A DNA stretch of 64,000 nt from Paenibacillus_E sp052115445 (lineage in GTDB: Bacteria > Bacillota > Bacilli > Paenibacillales > NBRC-103111): assembly GCF_052115445.1 (NCBI RefSeq), contig NZ_JBFRGR010000006.1, positions 124,001 to 188,000 of the forward strand, read 5' to 3'. How positions within the stretch are numbered: the first letter of the stretch is position 1; every line of letters starts with the position of its first letter. The notes under the pieces were generated by a model. That model was given only the letters and a program-made list of their open reading frames with translations, was not told the origin of the DNA and ran no database searches. Below are positions 7,680 to 16,373 of the stretch, piece after piece. A program made the translations under genes and the position numbers.

Positions 7680-8020
7680 TACCTCCGACATCCTGCTCAT
7701 GGCTAACGGCCACAGGAGCTTCTATTAAACCGGAAAGTACGAAATAAGAAAACTAACGGACAGAGAAGACGTTAATCTATGAAATATGCCATTATATGGG
7801 GTATCATTGCCATAATAGCGGCTCCTGCGTCCGTTAGCTCCTAAAAAGAACTACTTTGACCGCAATAGCGTCAATCATGTCCGTTAGGACATTGCAACTA
7901 GCAGCACCAATGAGATCATCCCTTACACAAGGCTGCTAGAGGTCCGAAAATTGCACTAGTCAAATAATGTAAGATGATTTAAGCTTGACTCATTGATTGT
8001 GTTGAGGAGGGCTATGAAAG
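7680..8020 (+). repeat. Gene-free spacer with inverted CTAACGGAC/GTCCGTTAG arms
   Basis: No gene is visible in this 341-base spacer. CTAACGGAC at 7753-7761 pairs with GTCCGTTAG at 7829-7837; a further GTCCGTTAG occurs at 7879-7887 and a degenerate CTAACGGCC near 7703. The inner part includes a short imperfect palindrome (ATGCCATTATATGGGGTATC). This looks like a palindromic intergenic repeat, possibly composed of more than one unit. GAGGAGG at 8004-8010 belongs to the next gene. Confidence 0.55.
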
Positions 8021-8821
8021 ATGGAAATCAAATTATTTAAAGCATTGTGGGGCATGGAAGGCTCGCTAGAATCCCAATTTGAACGAATTGCAGCAGCGGG
8101 TTATGTGGGAATTGAGGCACCGATGCCGACACTTGCCGATGAAGATCGCTTCCGAAAGCTGTTGGAAGCCAATCAATTGGACTATATTTCCATGGTGTTT
8201 ACCGCTGGACCTGACCATATCGCTTCTTTTGCTGAGCAAGTGGCACGGGCGGTTTCATTTCGTCCCGTTAGCATTACATCCCACAGCGCCAAGGATTCGA
8301 TGCCTTTTGAAGAGCAAGTTGAATTCTTTCGTGAAGCGGCTGAAATTGAGAAAAGATACGGGATTGCGATCGGTCATGAAACGCATCGCGGCAGAGCCTT
8401 GTATAATCCATGGGAAACAGGCAGACTGCTAGATGCCGTGCCTGGGATCAACCTAACAGCCGATTACAGCCACTGGTGCTGTGTAGCCGAGACAACCTTA
8501 GAGAATGAAGAGGAGAATTTGCATAAAACCTTTTCCCGTGTCCAGCATATTCATGGCCGAGTAGGCTATGCACAAGGACCTCAAGTGCCAGATCCAAGAG
8601 CACCGGAGTATGCAAACGAATTGCAGAGGCACATGAGCTGGTGGGATAGCATCGTACAAGCGAAGCAGGAGGCAGGACTAACGACAATCACCTTTACGCC
8701 AGAGTTTGGGCCCCCAGGGTATTTGCACACCTTGCCATTCACCAACCAACCTGTTGCAGATTTATGGGAAGTTTGCCTTTGGATGGGAGAACATTTCAAA
8801 GGACAATATAAGAGTATCTAA
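8021..8821 (+). CDS. Sugar phosphate isomerase/epimerase-like TIM-barrel protein
   Basis: This 266-residue protein fits the xylose isomerase-like/AP endonuclease 2 TIM-barrel superfamily. Metal-site candidates appear at the expected strand ends: GIEAPM (Glu), GHETHRG, ADYSHW (Asp, His), HIHGR and TFTPEFGPPGY (Glu). Members isomerise or epimerise sugars, or act on inositol derivatives; the substrate cannot be told here. ATG 8021 has GAGGAGG at 8004-8010. A second ATG at 8014 opens only a short out-of-frame peptide. It stands alone on its side and is followed after 29 bases by the potassium channel gene, with no evident metabolic link. Confidence 0.8.
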   Translation: MEIKLFKALWGMEGSLESQFERIAAAGYVGIEAPMPTLADEDRFRKLLEANQLDYISMVFTAGPDHIASFAEQVARAVSFRPVSITSHSAKDSMPFEEQVEFFREAAEIEKRYGIAIGHETHRGRALYNPWETGRLLDAVPGINLTADYSHWCCVAETTLENEEENLHKTFSRVQHIHGRVGYAQGPQVPDPRAPEYANELQRHMSWWDSIVQAKQEAGLTTITFTPEFGPPGYLHTLPFTNQPVADLWEVCLWMGEHFKGQYKSI

Positions 8822-8850
8822 TCTTATTACTCTCAGTTGAAGGTATAATC

Positions 8851-10200
8851 ATGCTCAATAAACTAAAGAAAATGCCAGCATCAAGACATATTGTTATCGC
8901 TTATGTGATTGGTATTTTTCTAATTGCTATTCTTCTTAAATTACCTATTAGTTTAAAACCGGGCGCCACGATCTCTTTCGTGGACGCCCTCTTTACATCT
9001 GTTAGTGCAGTCAGCGTGACAGGTCTGACGACGGTTGGTATCACGGATACGCTTAGCAATTTCGGTATTGGCGTACTTATCGTTGCTTTTCAATTCGGTG
9101 GGATCGGCGTCATGACATTGGGGAGCTTCTATTGGCTATTGTTCTGTCAGGAAATCGGATTGCTGCAGCGAAAGATGATTATGATTGACCAGAATCGCCA
9201 CCATTTATCTGGATTGGTTCAGTTAATGCAGCTAGTGTTGGGCTTTACGCTGATTCTAGAGGCGATTAGTACATTGGCATTTGGCTTGTATTTTTATTTT
9301 ACTGGTGAATACGGGTCGATTGGGAAAGCAGTGTATTATGGGATGTTTCATACCATTTCCGCATTTACGAATGCTGGATTTGATCTATTCGGCAACTCCT
9401 TGCTGAATTATTCGAGTGATTATTTCGTTCAGGCGCTTACGATATTCCTGATTGTATTAGGCGGGATTGGGTTCCCTGTCGTGGCTGAGTTGCGAGAATA
9501 TTGGTGGGGCGGGCATAAGAATTTCCGTTTCTCCCTTTTTACCAAGCTGACCCTCGTGACGACATCGGTGTTGCTACTGTTCGGAACGATCGGCTTCTGG
9601 TTGACGGAGCGAACACATGCGTTGGCAGGGATGAGCTGGCATGGGAAAATAATCACCGCACTCTTCACATCCGTCACATCGCGCAGCGCTGGACTTACAA
9701 CGATTGATATGTCTACCATTACAGAGGCAAGCTTATTGCTTGTTTCTATCTTAATGTTTGTTGGGGCAAGCCCATCCTCTATGGGGGGCGGTGTTCGAAC
9801 AACGACCGTAGCCGTTATTGTCCTTGCCCTTATTGCTTATGCGCGCGGGGAGAAAGAACCGAAGGTATTCAGTCGGATGATAAGCCAAGAGGACTCACTC
9901 AAAAGCTTTGTGTTTTTCCTAACGGGTATAGCACTGCTTCTCGGAGGGATCTTCGTCCTGCTGATAGCTGAACCTAACCGTTGGGGAGTGTCTGCGATCC
10001 TATTCGAGGTGGCGTCTGCGTTCGGCACGTGTGGTTTATCCACGGGAATTACCGCAGATCTTGGTACCGCTAGCAAAATCTCACTCGTCGTGCTCATGTT
10101 CATTGGACGCATCGGATTGTTCTTGTTTTACTCCCTGTTTACCAATGGGAAAAAGAAACCGGTCATCCGGTACCCAGAGGAGAAGCTCATCATTGGATGA
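8851..10200 (+). CDS. ktrB: KtrB-type potassium uptake channel subunit (TrkH/Ktr family)
   Basis: The 449-residue membrane protein has the four M1-P-M2 repeats of the Trk/Ktr/HKT family. All four pore loops show the selectivity glycine: SAVSVTGLTTV (about 52-62), SAFTNAGFDL (about 167), SRSAGLTTID (about 275) and FGTCGLSTGI (about 388). It forms the K+/Na+ conducting subunit, normally gated by a cytoplasmic RCK protein (KtrA), whose gene is not in this window. Solitary ktrB/ktrD genes with an unlinked regulator are known in Bacillus. A terminator follows at 10265. Confidence 0.9.
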   Translation: MLNKLKKMPASRHIVIAYVIGIFLIAILLKLPISLKPGATISFVDALFTSVSAVSVTGLTTVGITDTLSNFGIGVLIVAFQFGGIGVMTLGSFYWLLFCQEIGLLQRKMIMIDQNRHHLSGLVQLMQLVLGFTLILEAISTLAFGLYFYFTGEYGSIGKAVYYGMFHTISAFTNAGFDLFGNSLLNYSSDYFVQALTIFLIVLGGIGFPVVAELREYWWGGHKNFRFSLFTKLTLVTTSVLLLFGTIGFWLTERTHALAGMSWHGKIITALFTSVTSRSAGLTTIDMSTITEASLLLVSILMFVGASPSSMGGGVRTTTVAVIVLALIAYARGEKEPKVFSRMISQEDSLKSFVFFLTGIALLLGGIFVLLIAEPNRWGVSAILFEVASAFGTCGLSTGITADLGTASKISLVVLMFIGRIGLFLFYSLFTNGKKKPVIRYPEEKLIIG

Positions 10201-10264
10201 TTAGCCTTCCAGTGGAAAATTATTGAATACCATAAGTTGTAAAATGTTATAATAAGATAAAACG

Positions 10265-10298
10265 CAGCCTAGGAGGATCCTGTGGCTGTTTTTCTTTT
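10265..10298 (+). terminator. Rho-independent terminator after ktrB
   Basis: CAGCC and AGGA pair with TCCT and GGCTG (10265-10288), followed by TTTTTCTTTT. Confidence 0.8.
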
Positions 10299-10356
10299 GA
10301 ATTCTGGGGGATTTTGACTACAGGAGTCGAATTCACAAATAATTTACCCAGGAAAG

Positions 10357-10382
10357 TGAAACGTGTTTTAATTTTATGCGTA
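10357..10382 (+). promoter_or_regulatory. SigW-type ECF promoter upstream of terD
   Basis: TGAAAC at 10357-10362 and CGTA at 10379-10382 are separated by exactly 16 bases, matching the B. subtilis SigW consensus TGAAAC-N16-CGTA. It lies about 50 bases upstream of the first terD start. In B. subtilis the related terD/terC-type yce operon is part of ECF sigma regulons, and a SigW-like factor is encoded at 18484 here. Confidence 0.75.
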
Positions 10383-10431
10383 TCAGATAAGGGAGTTCAC
10401 TAAAACAGGTAAGCGAAGGGAGGTGACCTCG

Positions 10432-11031
10432 TTGACAATCAGTTTAGTCAAAGGTCAGAAGATTGATTTAACAAAAGGTAACGCAGGTCTTTCTAAAGTT
10501 GCGGTTGGATTGGGTTGGGATCCTGCTGTTGTTGAGAAAAAGGGGTTCTTCGGTACTAAGAAATCGACAGTTGAGATCGATTGTGATGCTTCCGCAATTC
10601 TATTGGATGAAAAGGGAAGAATCACGAATCAGAAACATGTGATTTATTTTGCTAATCTACAAAGCCCTGATGGTTCTGTCGTTCACTCTGGTGACAACCG
10701 TACCGGAGAAGGCGATGGTGACGATGAGACGATTGCTATTCAATTAGGACAAGTTCCTGCGGATGTGAATAAAATTGTTTTCGTCGTCAATATTTATGAC
10801 TGTGTGAATAGAAAACAAGATTTCGGTCTCATTCAATCAGCATATATCCGTGTATTGAATGGTTCTAATCAACAAGAGTTGGTTAAGTTTAACTTAACTG
10901 ATGACTATTCAGGCAAATCATCCCTTATTGTTGGTGAAATTTACCGACATAGCGGCGAATGGAAATTCAGTGCAATTGGTGAAGGTAGCACAGACACAAC
11001 CATTGGACAATTGGTCAAAAGATATCAGTAA
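10432..11031 (+). CDS. terD: TerD-family stress protein (first copy)
   Basis: TerD proteins are cytoplasmic Ca2+-binding beta-sandwich proteins of tellurite/general stress systems, proposed to act with membrane TerC. The calcium motif DNRTGEGDGDDE is present at about 92-103, and the N-terminal SLVKGQKIDLTK and C-terminal GEIYRHSGEWKFSAIGEG match the family. A short insertion (EKKGFFGTKK, about 38-47) sits before the IDCDAS segment and is absent from the second copy. TTG 10432 is the likely start because GGGAGGTGA occupies 10418-10426; a GTG at 10423 lies inside that site. It is the first gene after the SigW-type promoter. Confidence 0.92.
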   Translation: MTISLVKGQKIDLTKGNAGLSKVAVGLGWDPAVVEKKGFFGTKKSTVEIDCDASAILLDEKGRITNQKHVIYFANLQSPDGSVVHSGDNRTGEGDGDDETIAIQLGQVPADVNKIVFVVNIYDCVNRKQDFGLIQSAYIRVLNGSNQQELVKFNLTDDYSGKSSLIVGEIYRHSGEWKFSAIGEGSTDTTIGQLVKRYQ

Positions 11032-11069
11032 TGGCTCAGCCAAATCCTATATAAAGAGAGGTATTTCCC

Positions 11070-11651
11070 ATGTCTATTTCATTATCTAAAGGTCAGAAAG
11101 TCGATTTAACGAAAACAAACCCAGGCTTGACGAAAGTTATCGTTGGCTTAGGATGGGACACGAACAAATATGATGGCGGTAAGGATTTCGACTTGGATGC
11201 TTCCATTTTTGCAGCGAATGCTGCTGGTAAAGTTGCCAATGAATCTGATTTCATTTTCTACAACAACACTAAAAATGCGAATGGTTCCATCGAGCACAAA
11301 GGTGACAATCGTACGGGTGAAGGGGATGGCGACGATGAAGTTATCGTCATTGATCTAAGCGCAGTTCCAGCAACAACAGAGAAAATTGCATTCTGCATCA
11401 CGATTCACGATGCGGAAGCAAGAGCGCAAAACTTTGGACAAGTTTCCAATGCTTATGTGCGTGTGCTAAATGAGGGATCTGGCGCGGAATTAATTCGTTT
11501 CGATCTTGGCGAGGATTTCTCCATTGAAACAGGTGTTGTTATCGGTGAACTTTACCGTAACAACGGTGAGTGGAAATTTAGTGCAATCGGCAGCGGTTAT
11601 AAAGACGGACTAGCAGGTTTGGCACGTGATTATGGTTTGCAAACTTCCTAA
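11070..11651 (+). CDS. terD: TerD-family stress protein (second copy)
   Basis: This 193-residue paralogue of the preceding gene has the canonical TerD layout: SLSKGQKVDLTKTNPGL at the start, KDFDLDASIF at about 34-43, the calcium-binding DNRTGEGDGDDE at about 79-90 and GELYRNNGEWKFSAIGSG near the end. The gene begins 38 bases after the first copy behind an AGAGAGG site, so both are read from the same promoter. The family binds Ca2+ and is thought to form a stress-signalling complex at the membrane with TerC. A hairpin follows the stop. Confidence 0.93.
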   Translation: MSISLSKGQKVDLTKTNPGLTKVIVGLGWDTNKYDGGKDFDLDASIFAANAAGKVANESDFIFYNNTKNANGSIEHKGDNRTGEGDGDDEVIVIDLSAVPATTEKIAFCITIHDAEARAQNFGQVSNAYVRVLNEGSGAELIRFDLGEDFSIETGVVIGELYRNNGEWKFSAIGSGYKDGLAGLARDYGLQTS

Positions 11652-11670
11652 TAAGAAGTCTAATGGAATA

Positions 11671-11712
11671 GGGTGGTGCTTTCTGGAGCATCACCTCCCT
11701 ACTCTTCTTAAT
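11671..11712 (+). terminator. Hairpin after the second terD, weak terminator or attenuator
   Basis: GGTGGTGCT (11672-11680) pairs with AGCATCACC (11687-11695) with one G-T pair. The downstream tail (TCCCTACTCTTCTT) is only moderately T-rich, so partial read-through into terC is likely. Confidence 0.45.
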
Positions 11713-11868
11713 CAATTCAACTCGAGAAATGGTGTTCACTTGACCAGCTTTGTTGCGTTATGGATTGGAATTCAATGATCCGAGTAGACGAATTGTGTAA
11801 TCGGTGAATGAGATAGATGAGGAAGATCGCGTAAGGATGAATAGCAATTAAACAGGGGGTCCATCTTA

Positions 11869-12615
11869 ATGTCAGACTTTTTCCAAAGCTTTGTAGATAA
11901 TTTTATGAATTTCTTTAGTTGGGACGTACTCTCGTCAACACTAACTGATCCCGTAAACTGGGGGATTATCGGTACACTCGTCCTTCTCGAAGGATTACTT
12001 TCTGCAGATAATGCGCTAGTACTTGCTGTAATGGTTAAGCATTTGCCTAAGGAACAGCAGAAGCGAGCTTTATTTTATGGTTTATTAGGAGCCTACATAT
12101 TTAGGTTTATCGCCATTGGTGTGGGTACGTTCTTAGTACAGATTACCTGGATTAAGGTAGCCGGTGGGTTGTATCTCCTTTGGATTGCTTATAGTAACCT
12201 CTTCATGAAGAAGCATGGCGACGAAGGCGGGGAAGTCAAGAATAAAGGTCTTTCCTTCTGGCGTACCGTTCTTGCCGTAGAAATCATGGATATCGCGTTC
12301 AGTGTCGATAGCGTTCTTGCCGCATTTGGTGTGAGCGACAAGGTGTGGGTATTGTTCTTAGGTGGTATCTTAGGCGTCCTCATGATGAGAGGCGTGGCGC
12401 AAGTCTTCTTGAAGCTCATTGACAAGATCCCGGAACTGGAGAGAACAGCGTTTATCTTAATTATCGTTATCGGTCTTAAAATGATTGCTGGAGCATTCGG
12501 CTTCCACATCTCACATGTGATCTTCTTCTCCGTCATTATTGCCTTGTTCGGAGGAACGATCATTCTTAGCATGCTTCGTAAAAAGAACAAGTCTGGATCC
12601 GTAAAAGAATCTTAA
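11869..12615 (+). CDS. terC: TerC-family integral membrane protein
   Basis: The 248-residue protein has about seven transmembrane segments. Two conserved acidic membrane motifs of the TerC family are present: LLEGLLSADNALV (about 39-51, Glu41 and Asp47) and EIMDIAFSVDSVL (138-150, Glu138, Asp141 and Asp147). TerC proteins are linked to metal-ion export, notably Mn2+ in Bacillus relatives, and to tellurite-type stress systems. The sequence is closest in feel to the YceF/YkoY type. I looked for a yybP-ykoY manganese riboswitch upstream and did not see one. A strong terminator follows at 12643. Confidence 0.93.
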   Translation: MSDFFQSFVDNFMNFFSWDVLSSTLTDPVNWGIIGTLVLLEGLLSADNALVLAVMVKHLPKEQQKRALFYGLLGAYIFRFIAIGVGTFLVQITWIKVAGGLYLLWIAYSNLFMKKHGDEGGEVKNKGLSFWRTVLAVEIMDIAFSVDSVLAAFGVSDKVWVLFLGGILGVLMMRGVAQVFLKLIDKIPELERTAFILIIVIGLKMIAGAFGFHISHVIFFSVIIALFGGTIILSMLRKKNKSGSVKES

Positions 12616-12642
12616 ATTTAATCTTACGAGTAACCAATGGGC

Positions 12643-12671
12643 AATCCCTCCGCTAAGGAGGGATTTGTTTA
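12643..12671 (+). terminator. Rho-independent terminator after terC
   Basis: AATCCCTCC (12643-12651) pairs with GGAGGGATT (12657-12665), followed by TGTTT. It separates terC from the five-gene operon. Confidence 0.8.
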
Positions 12672-12783
12672 CCACATAGGAAAGTATAAGTTTTCGGTTA
12701 CCGAAAACTGCATATTGGCGATAAAACCAACCTCTAAACGCGGTCGCTCATCCATGAATGGCCGCGATAGAGGTTTTCTCATT
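12668..12783 (+). repeat. Structured intergenic repeat, copy A (short form)
   Basis: It shares long blocks with 30272-30450: TTTACCACATAGGAA, a hairpin AGTTTTCGG/CCGAAAACT, TTGGCGATAAAAC, and CGGTCGCTCATC...TGAATGGC...CGATAGA...TTTTCTCATT. In this copy the 3' half folds into AACCTCTA/TAGAGGTT enclosing a GCGG/CCGC stem, followed by TTTCTC. It fills almost the whole space between the terC terminator and the ribosome site of the next operon. Confidence 0.75.
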
Positions 12784-12806
12784 GAAATAAAGAGGGAGGA
12801 ATCGGC

Positions 12807-13910
12807 ATGCGATATTTCAATTATTTAACTGCGGATGAAGAGAAAGCTTTATTTTGTTTACCGCCGAATTCCTTCCATAATCATTCGCACAAAGACATTT
12901 TAGCTCATTCTGTCGGTGCTGCGCTGTATATGCCAGCGACCAGACGTTCGTTCGCAGAAGATATTGCTTTTGGTAAAATTGAAGGCTTGGTGTCCGTTGT
13001 CCTTGATCTGGAGGATGCTGTAGGTGATAACGAAGTACATGCTGCAGAAGAATCGCTTATTGGGCAAATGAATCAGATCGCCCATTGGATGGAAGTTGGC
13101 ATTGTAAGTGCTGAGAATCTTCCGCTGATATTCATCCGTGTTAGAAGTGTAAATCAATTGAACTACGTACTAGAGAGACTGGAAGAGCATGTAGCTCTTC
13201 TAACGGGTATTGTGTTCCCGAAATTTACTGTGGAAAATGGCGAGGATTATTTTCAAGTTTTAGAAAATTACAACGATGAGAAGTCGGCATCTGCACCAAT
13301 TTTATATGGATTACCGATTCTGGAATCTGCCTCGATTATTTATAAAGAAAGCCGCACTTTTACCTTACTGGCAATTAACGAAATTATAACGAATTTTAAG
13401 GATTTGGTCTTGAACATCAGGATTGGCGCTACTGACTTTTCAAGCTTATTTGGGCTGAGACGAAGTCCGGACAGAACGATTTATGACATTGCCCCGATAC
13501 GGGATTGTGTCGCTGATATTATTAATATGTTTGGTCGTATGGAAGCCTCCAACGTGATTTCTGGGCCCGTATGGGAATATTTCCCGACGAAGGGACTCTT
13601 AAATGAAGTCATGCTCGATAAAGAGAATGGCTTGATCGGCAAAACAATTATTCATCCTACGCACATTAAACCGGTGCAAACTCTCTATGCGGTCACACAT
13701 GAAGAATATACGGATGCTATAAGCATTCTGAAGAACAGTCATGGCGACCTTGGGGTTATGAAGAGTGTCTACGGCAATAAAATGAATGAATTCAAACCCC
13801 ATTTCAATTGGGCAAAACGTATTCTTTTACGATCACAAGTTTATGGGGTGCTGCATGAACAACAAACCTTTGATGGATTACTCACTGGACCTAACCGAGC
13901 GTACGTATAA
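12807..13910 (+). CDS. HpcH/HpaI aldolase / CitE-like lyase of the Ter-linked pathway
   Basis: The 367-residue protein belongs to the CitE/HpcH TIM-barrel superfamily. Diagnostic stretches are LYMPATRRS (about 40-48), VVLDLEDAVGD (Asp and Glu metal/substrate contacts), IGATDFSSLFGL (about 210) and IIHPTHIKPVQ (about 277). Members make or break C-C bonds in CoA or oxo-acid substrates. In Ter clusters a CitE-like enzyme is encoded beside two PRTases, a HAD phosphatase and an ATP-grasp ligase, the set predicted by comparative genomics to make a nucleoside-like metabolite. It is the first gene of the operon, with AGAGGGAGGA upstream. The next gene starts inside its end. Confidence 0.88.
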   Translation: MRYFNYLTADEEKALFCLPPNSFHNHSHKDILAHSVGAALYMPATRRSFAEDIAFGKIEGLVSVVLDLEDAVGDNEVHAAEESLIGQMNQIAHWMEVGIVSAENLPLIFIRVRSVNQLNYVLERLEEHVALLTGIVFPKFTVENGEDYFQVLENYNDEKSASAPILYGLPILESASIIYKESRTFTLLAINEIITNFKDLVLNIRIGATDFSSLFGLRRSPDRTIYDIAPIRDCVADIINMFGRMEASNVISGPVWEYFPTKGLLNEVMLDKENGLIGKTIIHPTHIKPVQTLYAVTHEEYTDAISILKNSHGDLGVMKSVYGNKMNEFKPHFNWAKRILLRSQVYGVLHEQQTFDGLLTGPNRAYV

Positions 13911-15267
13911 AATAGCAGGCGATTTGGAGCTTCACGTCACCGTGACGTCCAATCCCCACAACATACCGCCCGATGCGTTATTCGCGATGGCAGCGAGAAT
14001 TAATAAGAAACGATCTTTCTTGTTTGTAAGCAAGGTGCTAGGCAAACATATCCCGGTGAATCCGTACACGTCACTGTTAAGTGGAACTACTTTAGCGATA
14101 TTATTGCAGGAAGTGTTACAAGAAACGAAGTTAGAAGAGAAGGTAGGGCTGGCTGTTGAGGGGCTAATATACCCGGATAAAGCGGAAACGGCCTATAAAG
14201 CGATCATGTCTGAACGTTTACCATTAAAGCAGCCTATTGCTTTCATTGGATTTGCGGAAACAGCGACGGCCATTGGTCATGCGGTCTATGAAGCTTTTGG
14301 CCAAGGAAGCCATTATTTGCACACGACACGCGAAGTGATCGATGAATCACCGTCCATATTTCAATTCCAAGAAGAGCATTCGCATGCTACAGATCACTAT
14401 GGATATTCCGATGACCCTGCCATACTTGCGCAACCTGAAATTCTCGTTCTCGTCGATGATGAAATTACGACAGGCCGTACCTCGCTTAATATCATTCGCG
14501 ACCTGCAAGGGAAATACCCCAAGAAAATGTACTACGTGTTAGCACTGCTGGATTGGCGTACAGAGGAAGACATCCTACAGTTTGCCCAGTTGGAGCAGGA
14601 ATTGCAGATTACGATTCACGTCATCTCATTAATCCGCGGGAATACGAAGGTAGTTGGCTCTAGCGAGAGCTTGCCCTTGCAAGCGCCTAGCCCTTTGCTT
14701 GAGGAGCGCACAGATCTGCAAATTTGCTATGTGAATCAGCTATTCTCGCATGCTCCTTATGCAGGGAACCGCCCTTATTTGCAGCATAGCGGAAGGTTCG
14801 GACTTACCCCCTCCAATTCGGAACAATTGGATCGTTCCATTACGCAGACGGCCGAGCTGCTTAAGCGTAAACGTACAGGGATTAAGACACTCTGTGTCGG
14901 CACAGGGGAGTTTATGTATATCCCAATGCGAATTGCCGCTGAGATGGGGGCAGGGGTGTCTTACCAATCAACGACACGCAGCCCGATTCATGTCACGGAA
15001 CACGGTGACTATGCAGTGAAATATGGCCACGCTTTCCCCTCGCCAGAGGATGAACGAGTCGTGCACTTCTTCTACAATATTCCTTACGGCACGTATCAGG
15101 AGATCTTTCTTTTTATGGAGAGAGAAGCTTCCCCTTCGTCTATGGAGCCGATTGTGCGAATTCTCCAAGCCAAGGGACTGCACACCCTGCATATCGTCTT
15201 CTTCTCGCCGCAAACGGTCGATTGGAAGGAGGCTAAGGTATGGAAGCTTGGCAATCCAAACGCATAG
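13855..15267 (+). CDS. Phosphoribosyltransferase with C-terminal TRSP domain
   Basis: Two domains are visible in this roughly 470-residue protein. The phosphoribosyltransferase core carries the PRPP loop ILVLVDDEITTGRTSLNII at about 200. The C-terminal half contains the signature that names the TRSP domain, YQSTTRSPIHV at about 373. Type I PRTases swap the pyrophosphate of PRPP for a base or acid; the TRSP domain is known almost only from Ter clusters. ATG 13855 is preferred: GGGGTG lies 5 bases upstream, and earlier in-frame ATGs at 13786 and 13843 would lengthen an already long overlap with the lyase gene. The StiP-type gene starts within its last codons. Confidence 0.88.
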   Translation: MNNKPLMDYSLDLTERTYKIAGDLELHVTVTSNPHNIPPDALFAMAARINKKRSFLFVSKVLGKHIPVNPYTSLLSGTTLAILLQEVLQETKLEEKVGLAVEGLIYPDKAETAYKAIMSERLPLKQPIAFIGFAETATAIGHAVYEAFGQGSHYLHTTREVIDESPSIFQFQEEHSHATDHYGYSDDPAILAQPEILVLVDDEITTGRTSLNIIRDLQGKYPKKMYYVLALLDWRTEEDILQFAQLEQELQITIHVISLIRGNTKVVGSSESLPLQAPSPLLEERTDLQICYVNQLFSHAPYAGNRPYLQHSGRFGLTPSNSEQLDRSITQTAELLKRKRTGIKTLCVGTGEFMYIPMRIAAEMGAGVSYQSTTRSPIHVTEHGDYAVKYGHAFPSPEDERVVHFFYNIPYGTYQEIFLFMEREASPSSMEPIVRILQAKGLHTLHIVFFSPQTVDWKEAKVWKLGNPNA

Positions 15268-16373
15268 ATGCTCCCCAACCCATGGGGAGTTATCCACCAT
15301 CTGATGTGACATTTCTACTGAAGGATATCAGCAACATAAAGCTGGAAGTCGCCTTAGAAGCTAGAGAGCGAGCTATTCAATCTGGAACGCACTATTCCGA
15401 AATGCTTCCTCAGGAGCATCTGCCCTCCTCGGATTATTTGAACCTGTATCATGAAACCCTCGAGCTGTCTGCCGAGAAAGTAGCTGTATCCGTAGGTGTG
15501 GTTGCTGAGCTTATCCGAACCAAGAAGGGGGCGAACACGGTCCTTGTTTCCTTGGCTAGAGCGGGTACGCCTGTTGGCATTTTGATCAAGCGATACTTGC
15601 AAGATATCCACCAGATGAACCTGCCGCATTATAGTATCTCAATTATTCGGGGTAAAGGGATTGATGAGAACGCTCTCTTGTATATGTTGCAGAAACATCC
15701 GGGTGCAAGGCTGCAATTCATTGATGGGTGGACAGGCAAGGGGGCCATTCGTAAAGTGCTTACCCAAGCTTGTGTTAAAATGGCAAGGGATTACGGGATC
15801 ATCCTAGACGATGATCTAGCGGTACTCGCCGATCCTGGGCATTGTACAGACATGTTCGGAACCCGCGAGGACTTTCTCATTCCGAGTGCATGTCTGAACT
15901 CGACAGTCTCCGGATTAATGAGTCGCACAGTGCTGCGCGATGATTTGATTGGCCCGCATGATTTTCATGGCTCGAAATATTACAAAGATTGGCTGGATCA
16001 CGATCAGTCTAATCATTTTATCGAATCGATTGTTCCCTTTTTCAACAAGGTGACTAAGGAAGCCCAGGAGTTGGCCCAATCTTTAGTGACTAATCCACCT
16101 GAAATTACCTGGCATGGCTTACGGGATATCCAAGCGATTCAGACGACCTATCTCATGGCTGATATCAACTTGATTAAGCCTGGTGTGGGAGAAACAACTC
16201 GTGTGTTGCTTCGGAGAGTACCGTGGCGGATCTTGGTAGATCGCATGGATAATCCGCATATTCGGCATATTTTGCTGCTAGCTGAGGCGCGTGGTGTACC
16301 TATTGAGGTGTATCCAGGCCTCACGTATTCGTGTTGCGGCCTCATACAATCTGTGAAAGGGGATGCCGAATGA
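15240..16373 (+). CDS. StiP-family PRTase-like / Pelota-like RNA-binding protein
   Basis: This 377-residue protein matches the family often labelled cysteine protease StiP, which comparative work treats as a PRTase fused to a Pelota-like domain. The PRTase part shows VLVSLARAGTPVGIL at about 97-111 and LQFIDGWTGKGAI at about 159-171, a PRPP-loop equivalent. The C-terminal part (about 315-365: RVLLRRVPWRILVDRM, ARGVPIEVYPGLTYSCCGLI) resembles the Pelota/L7Ae-like fold. No classical protease motif is evident. It overlaps the PRTase-TRSP gene by 28 bases and the HAD gene by ATGA. Confidence 0.82.
   Translation: MEAWQSKRIDAPQPMGSYPPSDVTFLLKDISNIKLEVALEARERAIQSGTHYSEMLPQEHLPSSDYLNLYHETLELSAEKVAVSVGVVAELIRTKKGANTVLVSLARAGTPVGILIKRYLQDIHQMNLPHYSISIIRGKGIDENALLYMLQKHPGARLQFIDGWTGKGAIRKVLTQACVKMARDYGIILDDDLAVLADPGHCTDMFGTREDFLIPSACLNSTVSGLMSRTVLRDDLIGPHDFHGSKYYKDWLDHDQSNHFIESIVPFFNKVTKEAQELAQSLVTNPPEITWHGLRDIQAIQTTYLMADINLIKPGVGETTRVLLRRVPWRILVDRMDNPHIRHILLLAEARGVPIEVYPGLTYSCCGLIQSVKGDAE

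Noticed and set aside
11652..11868. yybP-ykoY manganese riboswitch upstream of terC
   Set aside because: TerC genes often have one, but its conserved core is not seen here; only a short hairpin is present.
13786..13854. Earlier start for the PRTase-TRSP gene
   Set aside because: An ATG at 13786 would add residues unlike the family and a longer overlap; ATG 13855 has a nearby GGGGTG site.
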